The notes: generated by a model not told the origin, from the sequence alone. A stretch of DNA of 60,510 bases from Chrysophaeum taylorii (GCA_029834535.1 JAQMWT010000445.1:1-60510), one strand, 5' to 3'. Positions 1 through 9,869 are shown, counted from the first letter of the stretch. A program made the numbers and translations.

Positions 1-308
1 TGTGGCGTAAGGAGAATTTAGGCCTACCTGGCGTGCCTTCGATTCCTGGCTCGCCGCTCGCGTCCGTGCCCTTGATGGGGTCACTGGACGAGGATGGCCG
101 TTCTCCCGCCACACAACCACAAACAACTTCCGTGCCTGGTCCTCACAACTTGAGGATCGGCTGTTGCTATGATTAGAACACATGAATCACAGAAATCAGG
201 GAAGATGATGTCATAGAAAAACTGACATCATCAGAACGGAGTAGGGTGCCCCTGATAAGGGGGTCCCTAGAAGAGGGTAGGCCTTAGGAGGCGGGAGTTG
301 CCGCCACA
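1..308 (-). repeat. 3' LTR of the Gypsy element
   Basis: This 308-bp repeat matches 9870-10186 almost base for base, with small indels and a few substitutions. Its ends are TGTGGCG and CGCCACA, a perfect 7-bp inverted repeat. Because the element reads on the minus strand this is the 3' LTR. The bases just inside it (309 onward) read on the minus strand as a modest purine run, AGGGAGTCC, a weak polypurine-tract candidate. Confidence 0.9.
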
Positions 309-347
309 GGACTCCCTGGTAAGAATTCGAGCTGCCCCAGCGAGGTG

Positions 348-2218
348 CTAGCGCGAGGAGCGCGGCTTCGCCTTACGAGCATCTCGTGAACGAATCTTCT
401 GGTAAACGCGGGTGATGACCGGTTCAGGAACTCGGCCACTGCGTAAAGTAAACTTGGGGATCAACACATCAATCTCGTGCGGAGCGAAATCCGTGACACA
501 AGGAGTTGTGTTGGAGGAAATTCTGGACTTGTCGGTGAAACTTCGACCTTCAACGTCCTTGAACTCGGGCTTGAGTTTGCGGTGCGAAAGGTGAGAGGTC
601 GGCTTGAAATAAGCGACATCATCGTTCGGACCCAAATCAGAATAAAAGTGACAACACGATCATTGTGGTAATCGTAAGGCTCGTAAACTTCAGCAACATA
701 AATCTTCTTGCGCCAATCAGAGCGCTTCCGGTCAGGAATTCGGAAAACAACAAACTTACCGTGCTGATAATCATCACGGAAGGTTTCTTCGGGTTTGCGG
801 ATGGTTTGATCAACGATCGGAGGTACCATCACAGGCGTGATCTGACTAACATGAACACGTCGTTCTTCGGGCGGAGAGTCGAGAGACTCAATCCTATAGG
901 TGACCGGGGAAAGGCGTTCCTTGATAATAAACGGTCCTCGCCATTCCGGTCGAAGTTTGTTCTGAAAAGGAATGTAGAGCAAAATGTGCGATCCTTCCTT
1001 GTATTCAACATCAACATGATCAGCATTGTAAGCCAATCGTTGTTTCTTCAAAGCTTTATCACGAGCCTCGCGGACGATCTTCGTATAATACTTCAATCGT
1101 TCACGAGTTTCGGCGACTGCATCAGAGCGAGTCTTCGGCAACAATCGCGTATCAAAGTCCATAAGCGTGTAGTCAGTCGGCAGCATCGGCTGACGGTTCA
1201 GGCGCAGCATAGAGGGTAAAATCTGCGTGCCTGGAATAAACTTGCGGTTGTAACAAAACGCAATATAATGGGCAAAGTCGGGCCAATCCGTGATGTTCCG
1301 GCCCTGAAGGCAAGCACGGAGGAAGGCCTTGATAAATCGGTTAACACGCTCAGCCGGGTTCGACTGGGCATGATAAGGATCGTAGTTTGGTATCGTGTGT
1401 TGAAGAGATGGCAAAACTCGCGCATCAACTTGTTCACGAACTCTTTACCGTTGTCGGTACGAATCATCTGGGGCAAGTAGCCCTTGAGGAGGATGTTAAT
1501 GACAAAAGACTCGAGGACAGACTCAGCAGTCTTATCGTTCAAAACATCCAGAATCAAGAAATGCGAGAACGGATCAAAAATACTAGAACGTCTCGGGACC
1601 AGCGCTGGGCAAGGGTCCAAATAAATCCATGCAAAGAACAGCACCATCACCATCGTAGACGGGCTGCTGCAAGAGTCCAGCTCGTTTCGGCTCAGGCGTA
1701 CGAGCTTTCTGGCAAACTAAACATTCAGCAATGAAGACTCCAACTTCGTTCGACATGTGGGGCCACCAAAATCGTTCTTGGATAGCCTGGACGGTACTGT
1801 GACGTCCCATATGACCACCGTTAACCGGAGTGTCATGGTAGAGTCGAATAATGCGCTTGCGCAACGTAGCAGGTGCAACAATCATCGGGTGCAAATCAGC
1901 AGAAATGCGGTAAAGAACGTCCTTAACAACTTCGAATCGTTCGTTCGCTCGGGAACGTCGCGGCGTCTGACCTTGGGCCATTCGGTAGCGAATATCCTCG
2001 CAAGTAGCATCAGATTCTTGCTCACGTGCGATCTCAGCGAGCGTCATATTATCGGGTATCTTATCGATATAATCTTTGTAAGCGGCTGCGTCTTTGAAGA
2101 TCTGTGGCTCATCGCGCACGGTTCTTCCGACGTTGTCTCGTAGCGTGAGACGTTGCCAATTTTGTCGGATCCTTTTCATGATCTTCTTCCTCGTCTTCCG
2201 GCAGTTCGGTCGTAACAA
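348..2218 (-). pseudogene. Gypsy integrase region, frameshifted
   Basis: The integrase is spread over several overlapping minus-strand frames. Frame 1 (1583-2218) has the HHCC zinc-binding part, with LYHDTPVNGGHMGRHS followed by ECLVCQK. Frame 2 (1198-1653) has the catalytic core, with a DLFGP-type first Asp region and IRTDNGKEF for the second Asp. Frame 3 (461-1414) has the catalytic-Glu region (NPAERVNRFIKAF) and a GPY/F-like tail (LRPEWRGPFIIKE). The last piece (348-635) continues a basic C-terminus. The frame changes fall near 2150-2200, 1600-1650, 1400 and 620. The family is clear; a functional enzyme is not possible from this copy without several recodings. The frame changes could also be assembly errors, but their number argues for decay. 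Confidence 0.85.
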
Positions 2219-5141
2219 ACGACATTATGAAGCGGCAACCGGAGGCGGGAACTCCTCGGTCATCAACAGGTCGGGGAAGCTCTTGGAACACCAAATAAGC
2301 GTGGTTCAAAGGTTCTCCAAACTCGTCAGTCTCGATGACATGATCTATCGGGTTGCGGGAGAGACAGTCAGGGATACTCATTCCCGGTGACTTTCCCGGC
2401 TTGTAACCAAGTTCAGGGTCAAAATTGGCGAGGCGCATCGCCCAACGAGCAAGCTGCCCAGACGAGTGCGTCGCCTTACGTAAAAACGTCAAATTTCGGT
2501 GATCGGTCTCCAAAACAGTCCGGTGCCCTTCGATGTAGGCTCGAAAGTGCTCTAGAGAAAGTATAACTGCCAGCAGCTCTAGCCGACGGGGCTCATAATT
2601 GCGCATCTCCTTCGGCACAGCTCGGCTCCAATATTCAATCACTCGTTCTTCTCGAGTCACTCTTCCGGCATCGTCCTTGACTTCGACAATCTGGAAGAGA
2701 TACGCTCCAAGTCCATCCTTGGAAGCATCGGATCGGATCTGAAAAGGCAGATCATAATCGGGGTGGTAGACTCCTCTGGAATCAACCAAAGCTTCAATAA
2801 TCGTATCCCAAGCTTTCTGACACTCGGGCGTCCATTCGAACTTTACACCTTCGAGGCATAATCGTCTTAGCGGTTCCACGATCTTCGAATAGCCCTTCAC
2901 ATATCGCCGGCAATAATTACTCATGCCGATGAAAGAGCGTATCTGGGTCTTCGGGAAAGTATTCGGGAAAGTATTCGGTAAAGTACCTGGAATCGGCATC
3001 TTCTGCAGTGCTTCCAGCGTCTTCGGATTCGGCTTCAAGCCTTGTGGGGTCGAGATGTGTCCCAGAAATTCTATATCATCCTGGAGAAGGTGGAACTTCG
3101 CGGTTCGACCGCTGTACCCTCTCTGTGCCAAATGACACATCACTTCGATCAAAACTTGTAAATGTCGATGAAGATCGTCGGATCCCATCATAATATCGTC
3201 AACAAACGCAACCAAGTCTCGATACATCCATTTCGAAAGGTCGCTCGCCATTTGCTTGCAGAAAAGAGCTCCGGCCGTCTTCACACCTAGAGGTAATCGC
3301 AAGAAACTATGAGCGCCAAGTGGGCTAACCATCGTGACAGCGTCTTGCGCTGCCGGATCCAGACGAAGGTTGTGGTATCCCCATCTAATATCAATGCATG
3401 TCCGCCATCGTCGCATAGCGAGAAAAGCTAAAGCATCATCTTGTCGAATGTTCGGCCAACTGTCATTGACCAATTGATCGTTGAGCTGACGTAAGTCAAC
3501 TGCAGCACGTAACGCGTTTGACGTTCCAATCTCAGCTCCTTTCTTCGGAAGCATCAACACAGGAAAGCCCAAAGGTGAGTTGGCCGGACGAATGACTCCA
3601 GCCCGGCACCACTCGCTGATCTGCTTGCGGAGACAATCGAGCTTCGCAGGCGTCAATCGGTAGGGCGTCATCTTAATCGGTCGCGGATTCGCGTCTTTGA
3701 ATCGTAGAGACACAGGAGGTGAGTCCACAGGTCTCATAATCGGGTCGAAAAAGGCCCAAGAATATTGCTTACAGTGACGGAGCTTCATTTTCGCCTCGTC
3801 ATCTAAGTGCGGATTGTCAGGAATTCCCAGCTCCTGAACAACCTTGTCAACTTCTTCCTTCGTAGGAACTTGAACTTTCATAGCCTCATTATCCTTGACA
3901 TGCTCGGGAGTTTGCGGCAGCGGTGCACCCTCAGCATCGCGCGGCGCATCTTTCCACAGCACATCAAACTTCATCTCATATTTTAGTCTCACTTCCGGGT
4001 GGCTTTTGTTGATCCTCTCGCCTTTGACACGAACACTCGGCTCGCTCTTAATCTTCGGTTCCCGATCTCGCTCAGGATCTGGCGGAACGTCCAAATTTGG
4101 TTGTCGGGGGGGGGCAGCAGAAGAAGCATGAGATGTCCCCGGCTCATCTGTTGCAGGCGGAACCAACGGTACCTCGGGAGGTTTCCATTTGGTGCGATCT
4201 TGGAGATCATCAGTCGATACCCATCTTACGACACGTGTGCGTGTGTTTAACAGCGGAACTTGTACGTGACGAAGGGTGGTTTCATCAATTTGCAAATAAT
4301 AATCAAACGGTCGGTCTGCAGGACTCAACGCGGACGGCAAAGCTTCGCCGCTCAGGTGAAAATCCTTGGTCACAGAGTTGTGCAGATCGAGTACTAATAA
4401 GGTCATCGTGTCTGGTGGCACGACGGACGCCAAGTGTTTCAACGAGGTCGAGCCGGCCCAATCAAACTCAAGGGGCATCGTCAGCAACTCCGAAGTCATT
4501 TTCAGATTCAGAGATCTGTAATCGGAACGGTGCGGTCCTACGCGAAGCGGGACACGCGTAGCGGTATAAGCTGCGTCTGTCGCGGCTCGTGATGATCCTA
4601 AATTGTTCATCCGAAGTAAATGTCGTTCGTCGGCGTAGCCAAGCGCAGCGGCGAACTCTTGTTGCATATTCTTGCAAGTCTTTGGAACTGCGCGCAAATG
4701 GGGCGGGTGGCTGGAAACCAACAATCGCACGCGACAGCTCATCAAACTGGGCGTGATGTCGTAAAAATTGACGACGTACACGTAAGGGTGCAAACGTGCA
4801 ACGTAAGAAATAATCGAAGCCTCCTGCTCTATCAACCACATGAAAAAACCAGCCATCTTGCATAATTTCATCGTCCAGTGGGTAGCGGTGACTCCCTTGC
4901 CAACATCTCTGGAAGTCAAGTTGCACAGAGCGGAGTGTACGCAGGGTGGCGATGCGACACACATCGACGACGACCATTCCGCGTAGGGTAAATAAGATTC
5001 GATCAACCGTAAGGTTGTAACATAGCGACCACACAGTGTGTGCTGCACCACAGGAATATTCGGAAAGTTCTTGTGGTGTATCTGGCTGGCGGTATCCGAC
5101 GCATCGAGTGCTAGCACGACTCGAAGCGACGTTCCACACAT
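2109..5141 (-). CDS. Gypsy pol ORF: end of methyltransferase, reverse transcriptase, RNase H
   Basis: A 1010-codon minus-strand frame. Its first ~260 codons carry the C-terminal part of a C5-methyltransferase-like domain (see 4400-5200). A low-complexity linker follows. The reverse transcriptase includes SPLGFPVLMLPKKG, RAAVDLRQLND, IDIRWGYHNLRL and the catalytic FVDDIMMG (about 3187-3210). RNase H has IRSDASKDGLGAYLF (about 2700-2745), YEPRRLELLAVILSLEHF and LETDHRNLTFL. Near 2943-2990 a short 12-15 bp repeat gives the peptide TFPNTFPNTFPK. The frame ends just before the integrase, which continues in another frame. The displayed start is simply where this frame opens inside the methyltransferase; there is no evidence it is a true initiator. 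Confidence 0.88.
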   Translation of the reverse strand: MCGTSLRVVLALDASDTASQIHHKNFPNIPVVQHTLCGRYVTTLRLIESYLPYAEWSSSMCVASPPCVHSALCNLTSRDVGKGVTATHWTMKLCKMAGFFMWLIEQEASIISYVARLHPYVYVVNFYDITPSLMSCRVRLLVSSHPPHLRAVPKTCKNMQQEFAAALGYADERHLLRMNNLGSSRAATDAAYTATRVPLRVGPHRSDYRSLNLKMTSELLTMPLEFDWAGSTSLKHLASVVPPDTMTLLVLDLHNSVTKDFHLSGEALPSALSPADRPFDYYLQIDETTLRHVQVPLLNTRTRVVRWVSTDDLQDRTKWKPPEVPLVPPATDEPGTSHASSAAPPRQPNLDVPPDPERDREPKIKSEPSVRVKGERINKSHPEVRLKYEMKFDVLWKDAPRDAEGAPLPQTPEHVKDNEAMKVQVPTKEEVDKVVQELGIPDNPHLDDEAKMKLRHCKQYSWAFFDPIMRPVDSPPVSLRFKDANPRPIKMTPYRLTPAKLDCLRKQISEWCRAGVIRPANSPLGFPVLMLPKKGAEIGTSNALRAAVDLRQLNDQLVNDSWPNIRQDDALAFLAMRRWRTCIDIRWGYHNLRLDPAAQDAVTMVSPLGAHSFLRLPLGVKTAGALFCKQMASDLSKWMYRDLVAFVDDIMMGSDDLHRHLQVLIEVMCHLAQRGYSGRTAKFHLLQDDIEFLGHISTPQGLKPNPKTLEALQKMPIPGTLPNTFPNTFPKTQIRSFIGMSNYCRRYVKGYSKIVEPLRRLCLEGVKFEWTPECQKAWDTIIEALVDSRGVYHPDYDLPFQIRSDASKDGLGAYLFQIVEVKDDAGRVTREERVIEYWSRAVPKEMRNYEPRRLELLAVILSLEHFRAYIEGHRTVLETDHRNLTFLRKATHSSGQLARWAMRLANFDPELGYKPGKSPGMSIPDCLSRNPIDHVIETDEFGEPLNHAYLVFQELPRPVDDRGVPASGCRFIMSFVTTELPEDEEEDHEKDPTKLATSHATRQRRKNRAR

Positions 5142-5200
5142 TTCGTTGTTGGAGACCTAAAGTGCTGCCTCCTGTTCCACTGAACAGCATCACCACCTTG
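4400..5200 (-). other. C5-cytosine DNA methyltransferase-like domain inside Gypsy pol
   Basis: Motifs appear in the order expected for C5-cytosine methyltransferases. Motif I is VVMLFSGTGGSTLGLQQ (5161-5205), followed by an acidic cofactor-region strand VVLALDAS. Motif IV is VASPPCVHSA with the catalytic Cys at 4941-4949; the usual PPCQ is PPCV. A motif VI-like WLIEQE stands where ENV is usual. Motif VIII-like SCRVRLLVSSHPP lies at 4681-4745. A motif X-like STSLKHLASVVPPDT lies at about 4405-4455, where GNAVPP is expected. Motif I sits in the protease frame and the rest in the RT frame, so a one-base frame change near 5135-5141 splits the domain. The substitutions plus the frameshift suggest an inactive copy. 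The sequence shows motifs and order; methyltransferase identity is family knowledge; capture by the element is inference. Confidence 0.75.
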
Positions 5201-7560
5201 CGATAAGTGATTGGAAGCCATTGAACCTTTTCGTATCGGCGGCGGGTCTCCGCTTCGGTGATCTTGCGGCACTTCTTTTCATCTTCTTCCGACCTTCGAG
5301 CAAAATCGTCGTCGCCTTCGGGTCGTTTGAGGGAGGACTTGTTCGCCATAGCGGTCGTAGCGTCCTTCTGCGCCGTGCTCAGCAGCATCGGCGGGGGAGA
5401 ATTGTCGCAGCGCGCCAAGTGACTAGCGACAGAAACGGTGAAAGAAAGGCTCCCCTTGTCGTATCCTTCTTCACATTCTTTCGTAAGTTCGTTGATCGTA
5501 GAAACGATCAACTCATCTACGTACCGAACGATGTCGCCAATCGCGAGGACCTCGCCTTGAGTGACGGCCGTCGGCACTTCTTCCGCGGCAGTAACCGCAA
5601 CCCGAGCAGCGGACCGGTCGAGCTCTTCGCAAGAAGAACACATTCCTTCGACAACTCCCAACTGCTCGTTCTCAGCAAACGTAGCGACGAAAACCTGTCC
5701 TATTTCCATAGGTTTCGACAAAATAACCGGTAGATTGTAAGTTCGACCGGGCTCGATTTGAAGCGTGCGCGCAGCGTAAGCCACTACTCCTCGCGCGTCT
5801 TCTCCCGGAGCTGGGGAGAATTTGTTCGTAGCATATCCCCGCGTAGCCAAGGCTACCGTACGTTCCGGCGGCGGGCTTCGGAGATCTTTAATCGTGCTCA
5901 AACGAGCGTAAACTCGAGTCTTGACCAGGTCGAGACTCTTCCGAAAGGCATCGTGTTGATGTTTGTAAATCGGTACGGTGATCGGATCTCGATCGTAAAT
6001 AGATCGTAAGGTCACGATTGGTGCATCGATTCGTTCGTCCTTGAACTTAATCTTCTTGCGCCCGTAGACGACTTGGGTTCGATAAAAACAGATTCGATCG
6101 TGGGGGTAGTCCACGACGGCTCCTAAAACTCGTATATCGCGCCCTCCCAACAGGAACATATAGTTCGTATCGGCCACAATAGCGACAATGGGGGCGGCGA
6201 TATAGTCGGCGAGGGCGACCCGAATCGCGATCCAACGAAAGATCGTCGTCGTATTCAACCCTGATCCGTACAGCTTGCGCTTAATCGGAAGTTCGCCTTC
6301 ATCGAAAATCAACTGATCTTTGGCCAACTTTCTGACCATTTCTCGGCAAATATAAGAAACATCTGCCATTCCATCGACACCGATGGTCGTCGAGAATTTC
6401 GGTCCGTCACGATTCCTGTAGATGTGACAGGCCATAAACGCAAGAGTACCCGTATCCAAACAACTGAGGGTAGCCAAGTCATCTTCGATCGTCTTGCCAT
6501 CTCGCAGCGTCAACGAAGTGTGAGCACATCGGGCTCTGACTCGCTCATCTCCGGGGTTGGGCATCGATACCGCGGCTTGAGCTTTCGTATCAACTGTTGT
6601 TGGCGTCATCGACGTAACGCTCGCGGCAGCCTCTTTATCTGGCGGCTTCCGCTCTTCCTCCAAGACAATCTCAGAGGGAATCAGTGCTGGTAGGGGATCC
6701 CGATTTTCGCTATTCTTTGAAGCAAAGGACCCCTCCCATAAATCATTCATTTCGTCTTTCCAGAATGCATCTGTAAATTCATTCGTCATCGGTTGATCAT
6801 CACCCTCATCGGCGATCGGTTCCGTGTCGGCTGCAGCTTCGAGTCCGTCGTTGAGCGGTTGTTCTGGTGGCTTCTTTAGCAAGAAGTTCCGAGTTCTCGT
6901 CCACCAATCCTGCAGGTTCCACGTCGGCTCATCTTCGTCCCACTCGAGAACGCTGCTAATCTTCTTCTTAAATCTATCCTTTTCTTCCGGCGGCGTGTCC
7001 ATGGCTCGATCCGTCGTGACCGAAACCGTTTCGGGGGGGTCCGCAGGAAAAGATGGCGTCGTCCCCGACGTCAACTCTATCGTAAGCTCGTCGTCTGCAT
7101 TACTCGCGCTGGTCATCGTCTCGTTCGTCGAGTGATCACACGAGCTATCACTGCAGAAATCCATGTCTGGCTCACCGCCAGTTCGGTCGCCAAAGGTCGT
7201 CCCTGGAGGGTCCAAAGATAAGCCGATGGCGTCGAGGGCTTCCTCGTCAAAAATAAACGGCGGGTCGTCCGTGGACGACTCGTCAAATAACGTTATCGCG
7301 GACACTGGTTCGCGAGGTGTAGCTTCTTCTTCTTCCGAGTCTGAATCGCCTTCCCAGTATCGTGGAGCTTCGAGGTCATCGCTCGAATCTTCGAGTTCAT
7401 CGCTCGACATCTCCTCATAAATCTGTGCCAAAGACCGACGATTGGTCAGCACGTCGTTGGGTGGCTCGTCCATCGGCGGGCGAGCAAGATCTTCGAATGC
7501 GGCCGTGGCAAGGACGTCGGCTGCGTCGTCGGTGCGGGTGTCCGTATTCGGGTACACCAT
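4468..7560 (-). CDS. Gypsy acidic linker, aspartic protease and start of methyltransferase
   Basis: A long minus-strand frame starting at the ATG at 7560. The upstream reading (NARVYDPCGQQLPLG) also looks coding, so the natural protein probably begins further upstream and is cut by a frameshift near 7620. The first ~340 residues are Asp/Glu/Pro/Ser-rich linker. Residues around 385-490 (about 6080-6420) resemble a retropepsin: IGVDGMADVSYI in the active-site position, where DSGA or DTGA is usual, and later FLLGGRDIRVLGAVVDY, the ILG-type flap partner. A Lys/Arg-rich region and methyltransferase motif I follow. The final ~220 codons (below about 5140) overlap the RT frame and are probably read-through shadow. 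Confidence 0.7.
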   Translation of the reverse strand: MVYPNTDTRTDDAADVLATAAFEDLARPPMDEPPNDVLTNRRSLAQIYEEMSSDELEDSSDDLEAPRYWEGDSDSEEEEATPREPVSAITLFDESSTDDPPFIFDEEALDAIGLSLDPPGTTFGDRTGGEPDMDFCSDSSCDHSTNETMTSASNADDELTIELTSGTTPSFPADPPETVSVTTDRAMDTPPEEKDRFKKKISSVLEWDEDEPTWNLQDWWTRTRNFLLKKPPEQPLNDGLEAAADTEPIADEGDDQPMTNEFTDAFWKDEMNDLWEGSFASKNSENRDPLPALIPSEIVLEEERKPPDKEAAASVTSMTPTTVDTKAQAAVSMPNPGDERVRARCAHTSLTLRDGKTIEDDLATLSCLDTGTLAFMACHIYRNRDGPKFSTTIGVDGMADVSYICREMVRKLAKDQLIFDEGELPIKRKLYGSGLNTTTIFRWIAIRVALADYIAAPIVAIVADTNYMFLLGGRDIRVLGAVVDYPHDRICFYRTQVVYGRKKIKFKDERIDAPIVTLRSIYDRDPITVPIYKHQHDAFRKSLDLVKTRVYARLSTIKDLRSPPPERTVALATRGYATNKFSPAPGEDARGVVAYAARTLQIEPGRTYNLPVILSKPMEIGQVFVATFAENEQLGVVEGMCSSCEELDRSAARVAVTAAEEVPTAVTQGEVLAIGDIVRYVDELIVSTINELTKECEEGYDKGSLSFTVSVASHLARCDNSPPPMLLSTAQKDATTAMANKSSLKRPEGDDDFARRSEEDEKKCRKITEAETRRRYEKVQWLPITYRKVVMLFSGTGGSTLGLQQRNVWNVASSRASTRCVGYRQPDTPQELSEYSCGAAHTVWSLCYNLTVDRILFTLRGMVVVDVCRIATLRTLRSVQLDFQRCWQGSHRYPLDDEIMQDGWFFHVVDRAGGFDYFLRCTFAPLRVRRQFLRHHAQFDELSRAIVGFQPPAPFARSSKDLQEYATRVRRCAWLRRRTTFTSDEQFRIITSRDRRSLYRYACPASRRTAPFRLQISESENDFGVADDAP

Positions 7561-7649
7561 CACTCCTAATGGTAATTGTTGACCGCAAGGGTCGTAAACG
7601 CGAGCGTTGCGCTCAAAAAACCCAAATTATATTGGTGTTGGCCTCCGTC

Positions 7650-8717
7650 CTATTCGTCGTCGCGCGATCGGCGTCGTCTGTGCCGGCGCGAACTTCGACT
7701 GGGGCTCTTGTTGTCTTTGTCTCTCTCTGGCGTCAGTTCGGCAGGTCCTAGTACCTCTGGATCGTCCCTGTAGGCGACTGGTGCTCCCAAGCCTATCCGA
7801 ACTGTCTCAGTCTCCTCGTCTATCGGAACATCGACAAATGCGTCGTCTTCTTGACAAAACTCCGACCAAACGCAAATTAACTCTCCGTTGGCGAATAAAT
7901 CCATGCCTCGGGGTCGGAATCGAACTTCTTTCCGCTCTGGCGGTTTCTTCCTCAGGAAACAGTGAGTTCGTATCCACATCGTCGGTACGCTCATCTTCCT
8001 CTTATCCATGCTGATCGTCCCATCCAAATTCGATTCCGGGCGGCAGCTATACTCATCCCTCATAGTATGTTCGGGATCTTTCTTTATCACATAGCCATCA
8101 TCATATGCAGGCTGAAAATCTTTGAACTCTTAGTTCATGAGTAATACGCCAGGGCTTTCACTGAGCTCCAAAGGCAGTTCATGCGTTATAAGATTCTTCA
8201 TCTCTTCCGCTTTCGTATTCATTTTCTCGGCTGTTTCACTCGGCCTATCATCCACTCCATCGCTTCGAGTATCGGCAATCGCCTCGTCACTAAAAATGTC
8301 GGCACACGAAATGTCTGCCATCGTCAAAGGGAATAAAACATCTGCAAAAACGTTTGCAGTCGGTTCGTCGGGGGGCCCTGCAAAAGAAGAAGGCGTCGCC
8401 CCCGACGTCATATCTGTCAAAAAATGGCCACCAAAGGGCACGTGACGTTCGATGGGTGTGTACTCAGGTGCGCGCTTATCATTCGAGGTAATCCTCTGCG
8501 ACGCATCGTTGATCGATCGTGGAGACGAAGTGCCATCCACTTGAATGTCCGGAGGTAGACTCATAGCATCGAGCGTAGCAGCGGCGGGTCCCTTCCTTTG
8601 GGCGTCATCGGCTGCACGGGGCTCGTAAATCGGATTCAGACACAACTCCGGCGCGTCGTCAAAACCGAGGGTTGTGGCAGCTGACGACAAATCATATCGT
8701 GCCACCAACGGTGACAC
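7650..8717 (-). pseudogene. Gypsy gag-pol linker, two frame-shifted ORFs
   Basis: Two minus-strand frames (7650-8090 and 8130-8717) lie between the gag-like and protease regions. They are Asp/Glu/Pro-rich and lack a recognisable domain or zinc knuckle. Both contain short peptides resembling ones in the downstream protease ORF. MWIRTHCFLRKKPPE (about 7935-7980) resembles WTRTRNFLLKKPPEQ (about 6870-6915). MTSGATPSSFAGPPDEP (about 8360-8420) resembles LTSGTTPSFPADPPET (about 7030-7090). This suggests an old internal duplication. Stops between the frames mark decay. Confidence 0.45.
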
Positions 8718-8721
8718 CGGG

Positions 8722-9500
8722 TCAGAAGCGGTTGTCGGCTTCGGCGTTTAACGACGTTTCGGTCAGATTCTCCGATTCTGTGGGGATTTTGGTTTGGGTG
8801 AGCTCCTTCGACTTGGATTGCTCTTGCTCGTAGTTTAACGACGTTTCGGTCATCTCGGACGACACGTCGTCGTCGTCGCGCGGCTTCCTAACTTTCGCTC
8901 GCGTTCGCGTGGGGGGCGGTACCTCCGAGGGTCGGAATTCTCCCTCAAGACTGCTCGCTCGCCTCGAGCGACTCGGCGTACGCAATACATCCCTCTCGCG
9001 GGTAAACCATCGTACTTGCTCCTGTATTTTATCTAATCGAGCGTGTTCGTGCCGCATTTGCTTTTGCATTATTTTTATCTTCTTCTTGTGTAGCCATTCA
9101 CGCCGCATCTCTTCTTCTATCAGCTGGATGAGGATTTCTTGTGCGCGCTTATTTTCTCGGCGTATCTCGCGTAACTGGGCTTTGTAAATCTTTGCAACGT
9201 TCGTTGGTTCATCATCTCGCGCACGTTCTGGATGGGCTGCCGGTTGTCTCGCCGGCGGCGCCCTCGGCGGTTCATCGCCGTTGTAGTTCAGCTCTTCTTC
9301 CTCCTCATCATCATCAGTATCGTCATCATCGTCCCCCTCGCTCGTCTCATCCTGACGGCTTGGCGGTCATATCGCATCTGCTCTTCGGCACCATCATTGT
9401 CTTCCATATCGGCTCTGGCTCGTTCTAATCGGCCGAGATCAGAGCGGGTCCAAGATGGTTGAGTCGTCGTCGTTCTCGTGCTCCTTCGACTCTGGGACTT
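8722..9500 (-). CDS. Gypsy gag-like coiled-coil region
   Basis: The clear minus-strand frame 8722-9108 starts MRREWLHKKKIKIMQKQMR and is strongly basic and helical, then turns into an Arg/Ser and acidic tail. Upstream in the same sense (9109-9300) the reading NVAKIYKAQLREIRRENK is also coiled-coil-like, so the original gag was probably longer. No CCHC knuckle or major-homology-type motif was found. Position next to the leader and 5' LTR is the main reason to call it gag. The tail contains MTETSLNYE and LTETSLNAE, encoded by two copies of a 19-bp sequence found elsewhere in the window. Confidence 0.45.
8747..8765 (-). repeat. 19-bp recurrent motif, copy 1
   Basis: Plus strand TTTAACGACGTTTCGGTCA. 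It is identical to copies at 8834-8852 and 56809-56827 and near-identical to 58056-58074 and 59907-59925. Confidence 0.8.
8834..8852 (-). repeat. 19-bp recurrent motif, copy 2
   Basis: Plus strand TAG followed by TTTAACGACGTTTCGGTCA. On the minus strand it reads ATGACCGAAACGTCGTTAAA, in frame as MTETSLN in the gag-like ORF. Confidence 0.8.
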
Positions 9501-9869
9501 CTACTCGTCCACGACACGCGTAATATCGTCGTCGCGTGCGTCTTCCACCGACCGATCTATCAGTCCGGTGGGCGGCAGAATGCGTCTCTGCCCGGCAATC
9601 AATGCCTCAGTGAGTTGTGATCTCACTCCGCTCGCCTGCGGCAGCGGTACCCGGGTTGCGCGTCGGCTAGAACCGAATCGCGCGTCGTCACCTCCGACGA
9701 CTAACGTATTCGGCTGGGGAACTTTCCCACGGCAGTGGTCCTTCTGGAATTCCTTGTCGGCGCGCTTGATCAGGGCGCGCACGGCTTGTCCGGACCGTGT
9801 AGAGAATGCAAGATGCACTCGTTCGCTGCGACCGATATGGTCGCTCGAATCTCGTGTTCCTCCACCACC
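9501..9869 (-). other. Gypsy leader / possible gag N-terminus
   Basis: Sequence between the 5' LTR and the clear gag-like frame. A minus-strand frame is open from inside the LTR to 9501 and includes VRALIKRADKEFQKDHCRG. It could be the start of gag separated by a frameshift, or untranslated leader. Nothing else is recognisable. Confidence 0.35.
9850..9867 (-). other. Candidate tRNA primer-binding site
   Basis: On the minus strand, two bases inside the 5' LTR, the sequence is TGGTGGAGGAACACGAGA. This would pair with a tRNA 3' end finishing in CCTCCACCA. Position and leading TGG fit an LTR-retrotransposon primer site. The cognate tRNA was not identified. Confidence 0.5.

Noticed and set aside
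1..308. Solo LTR or truncated element at the window edge
   Set aside because: It pairs with 9870-10186 and brackets coherent gag-pol order, so it is the 3' LTR of one element.
7612..7622. GGGTTTTTTG as a programmed -1 slippery site between linker and protease ORFs
   Set aside because: The heptamer is not in the required codon phase in the upstream frame, and several other frame breaks nearby point to decay.
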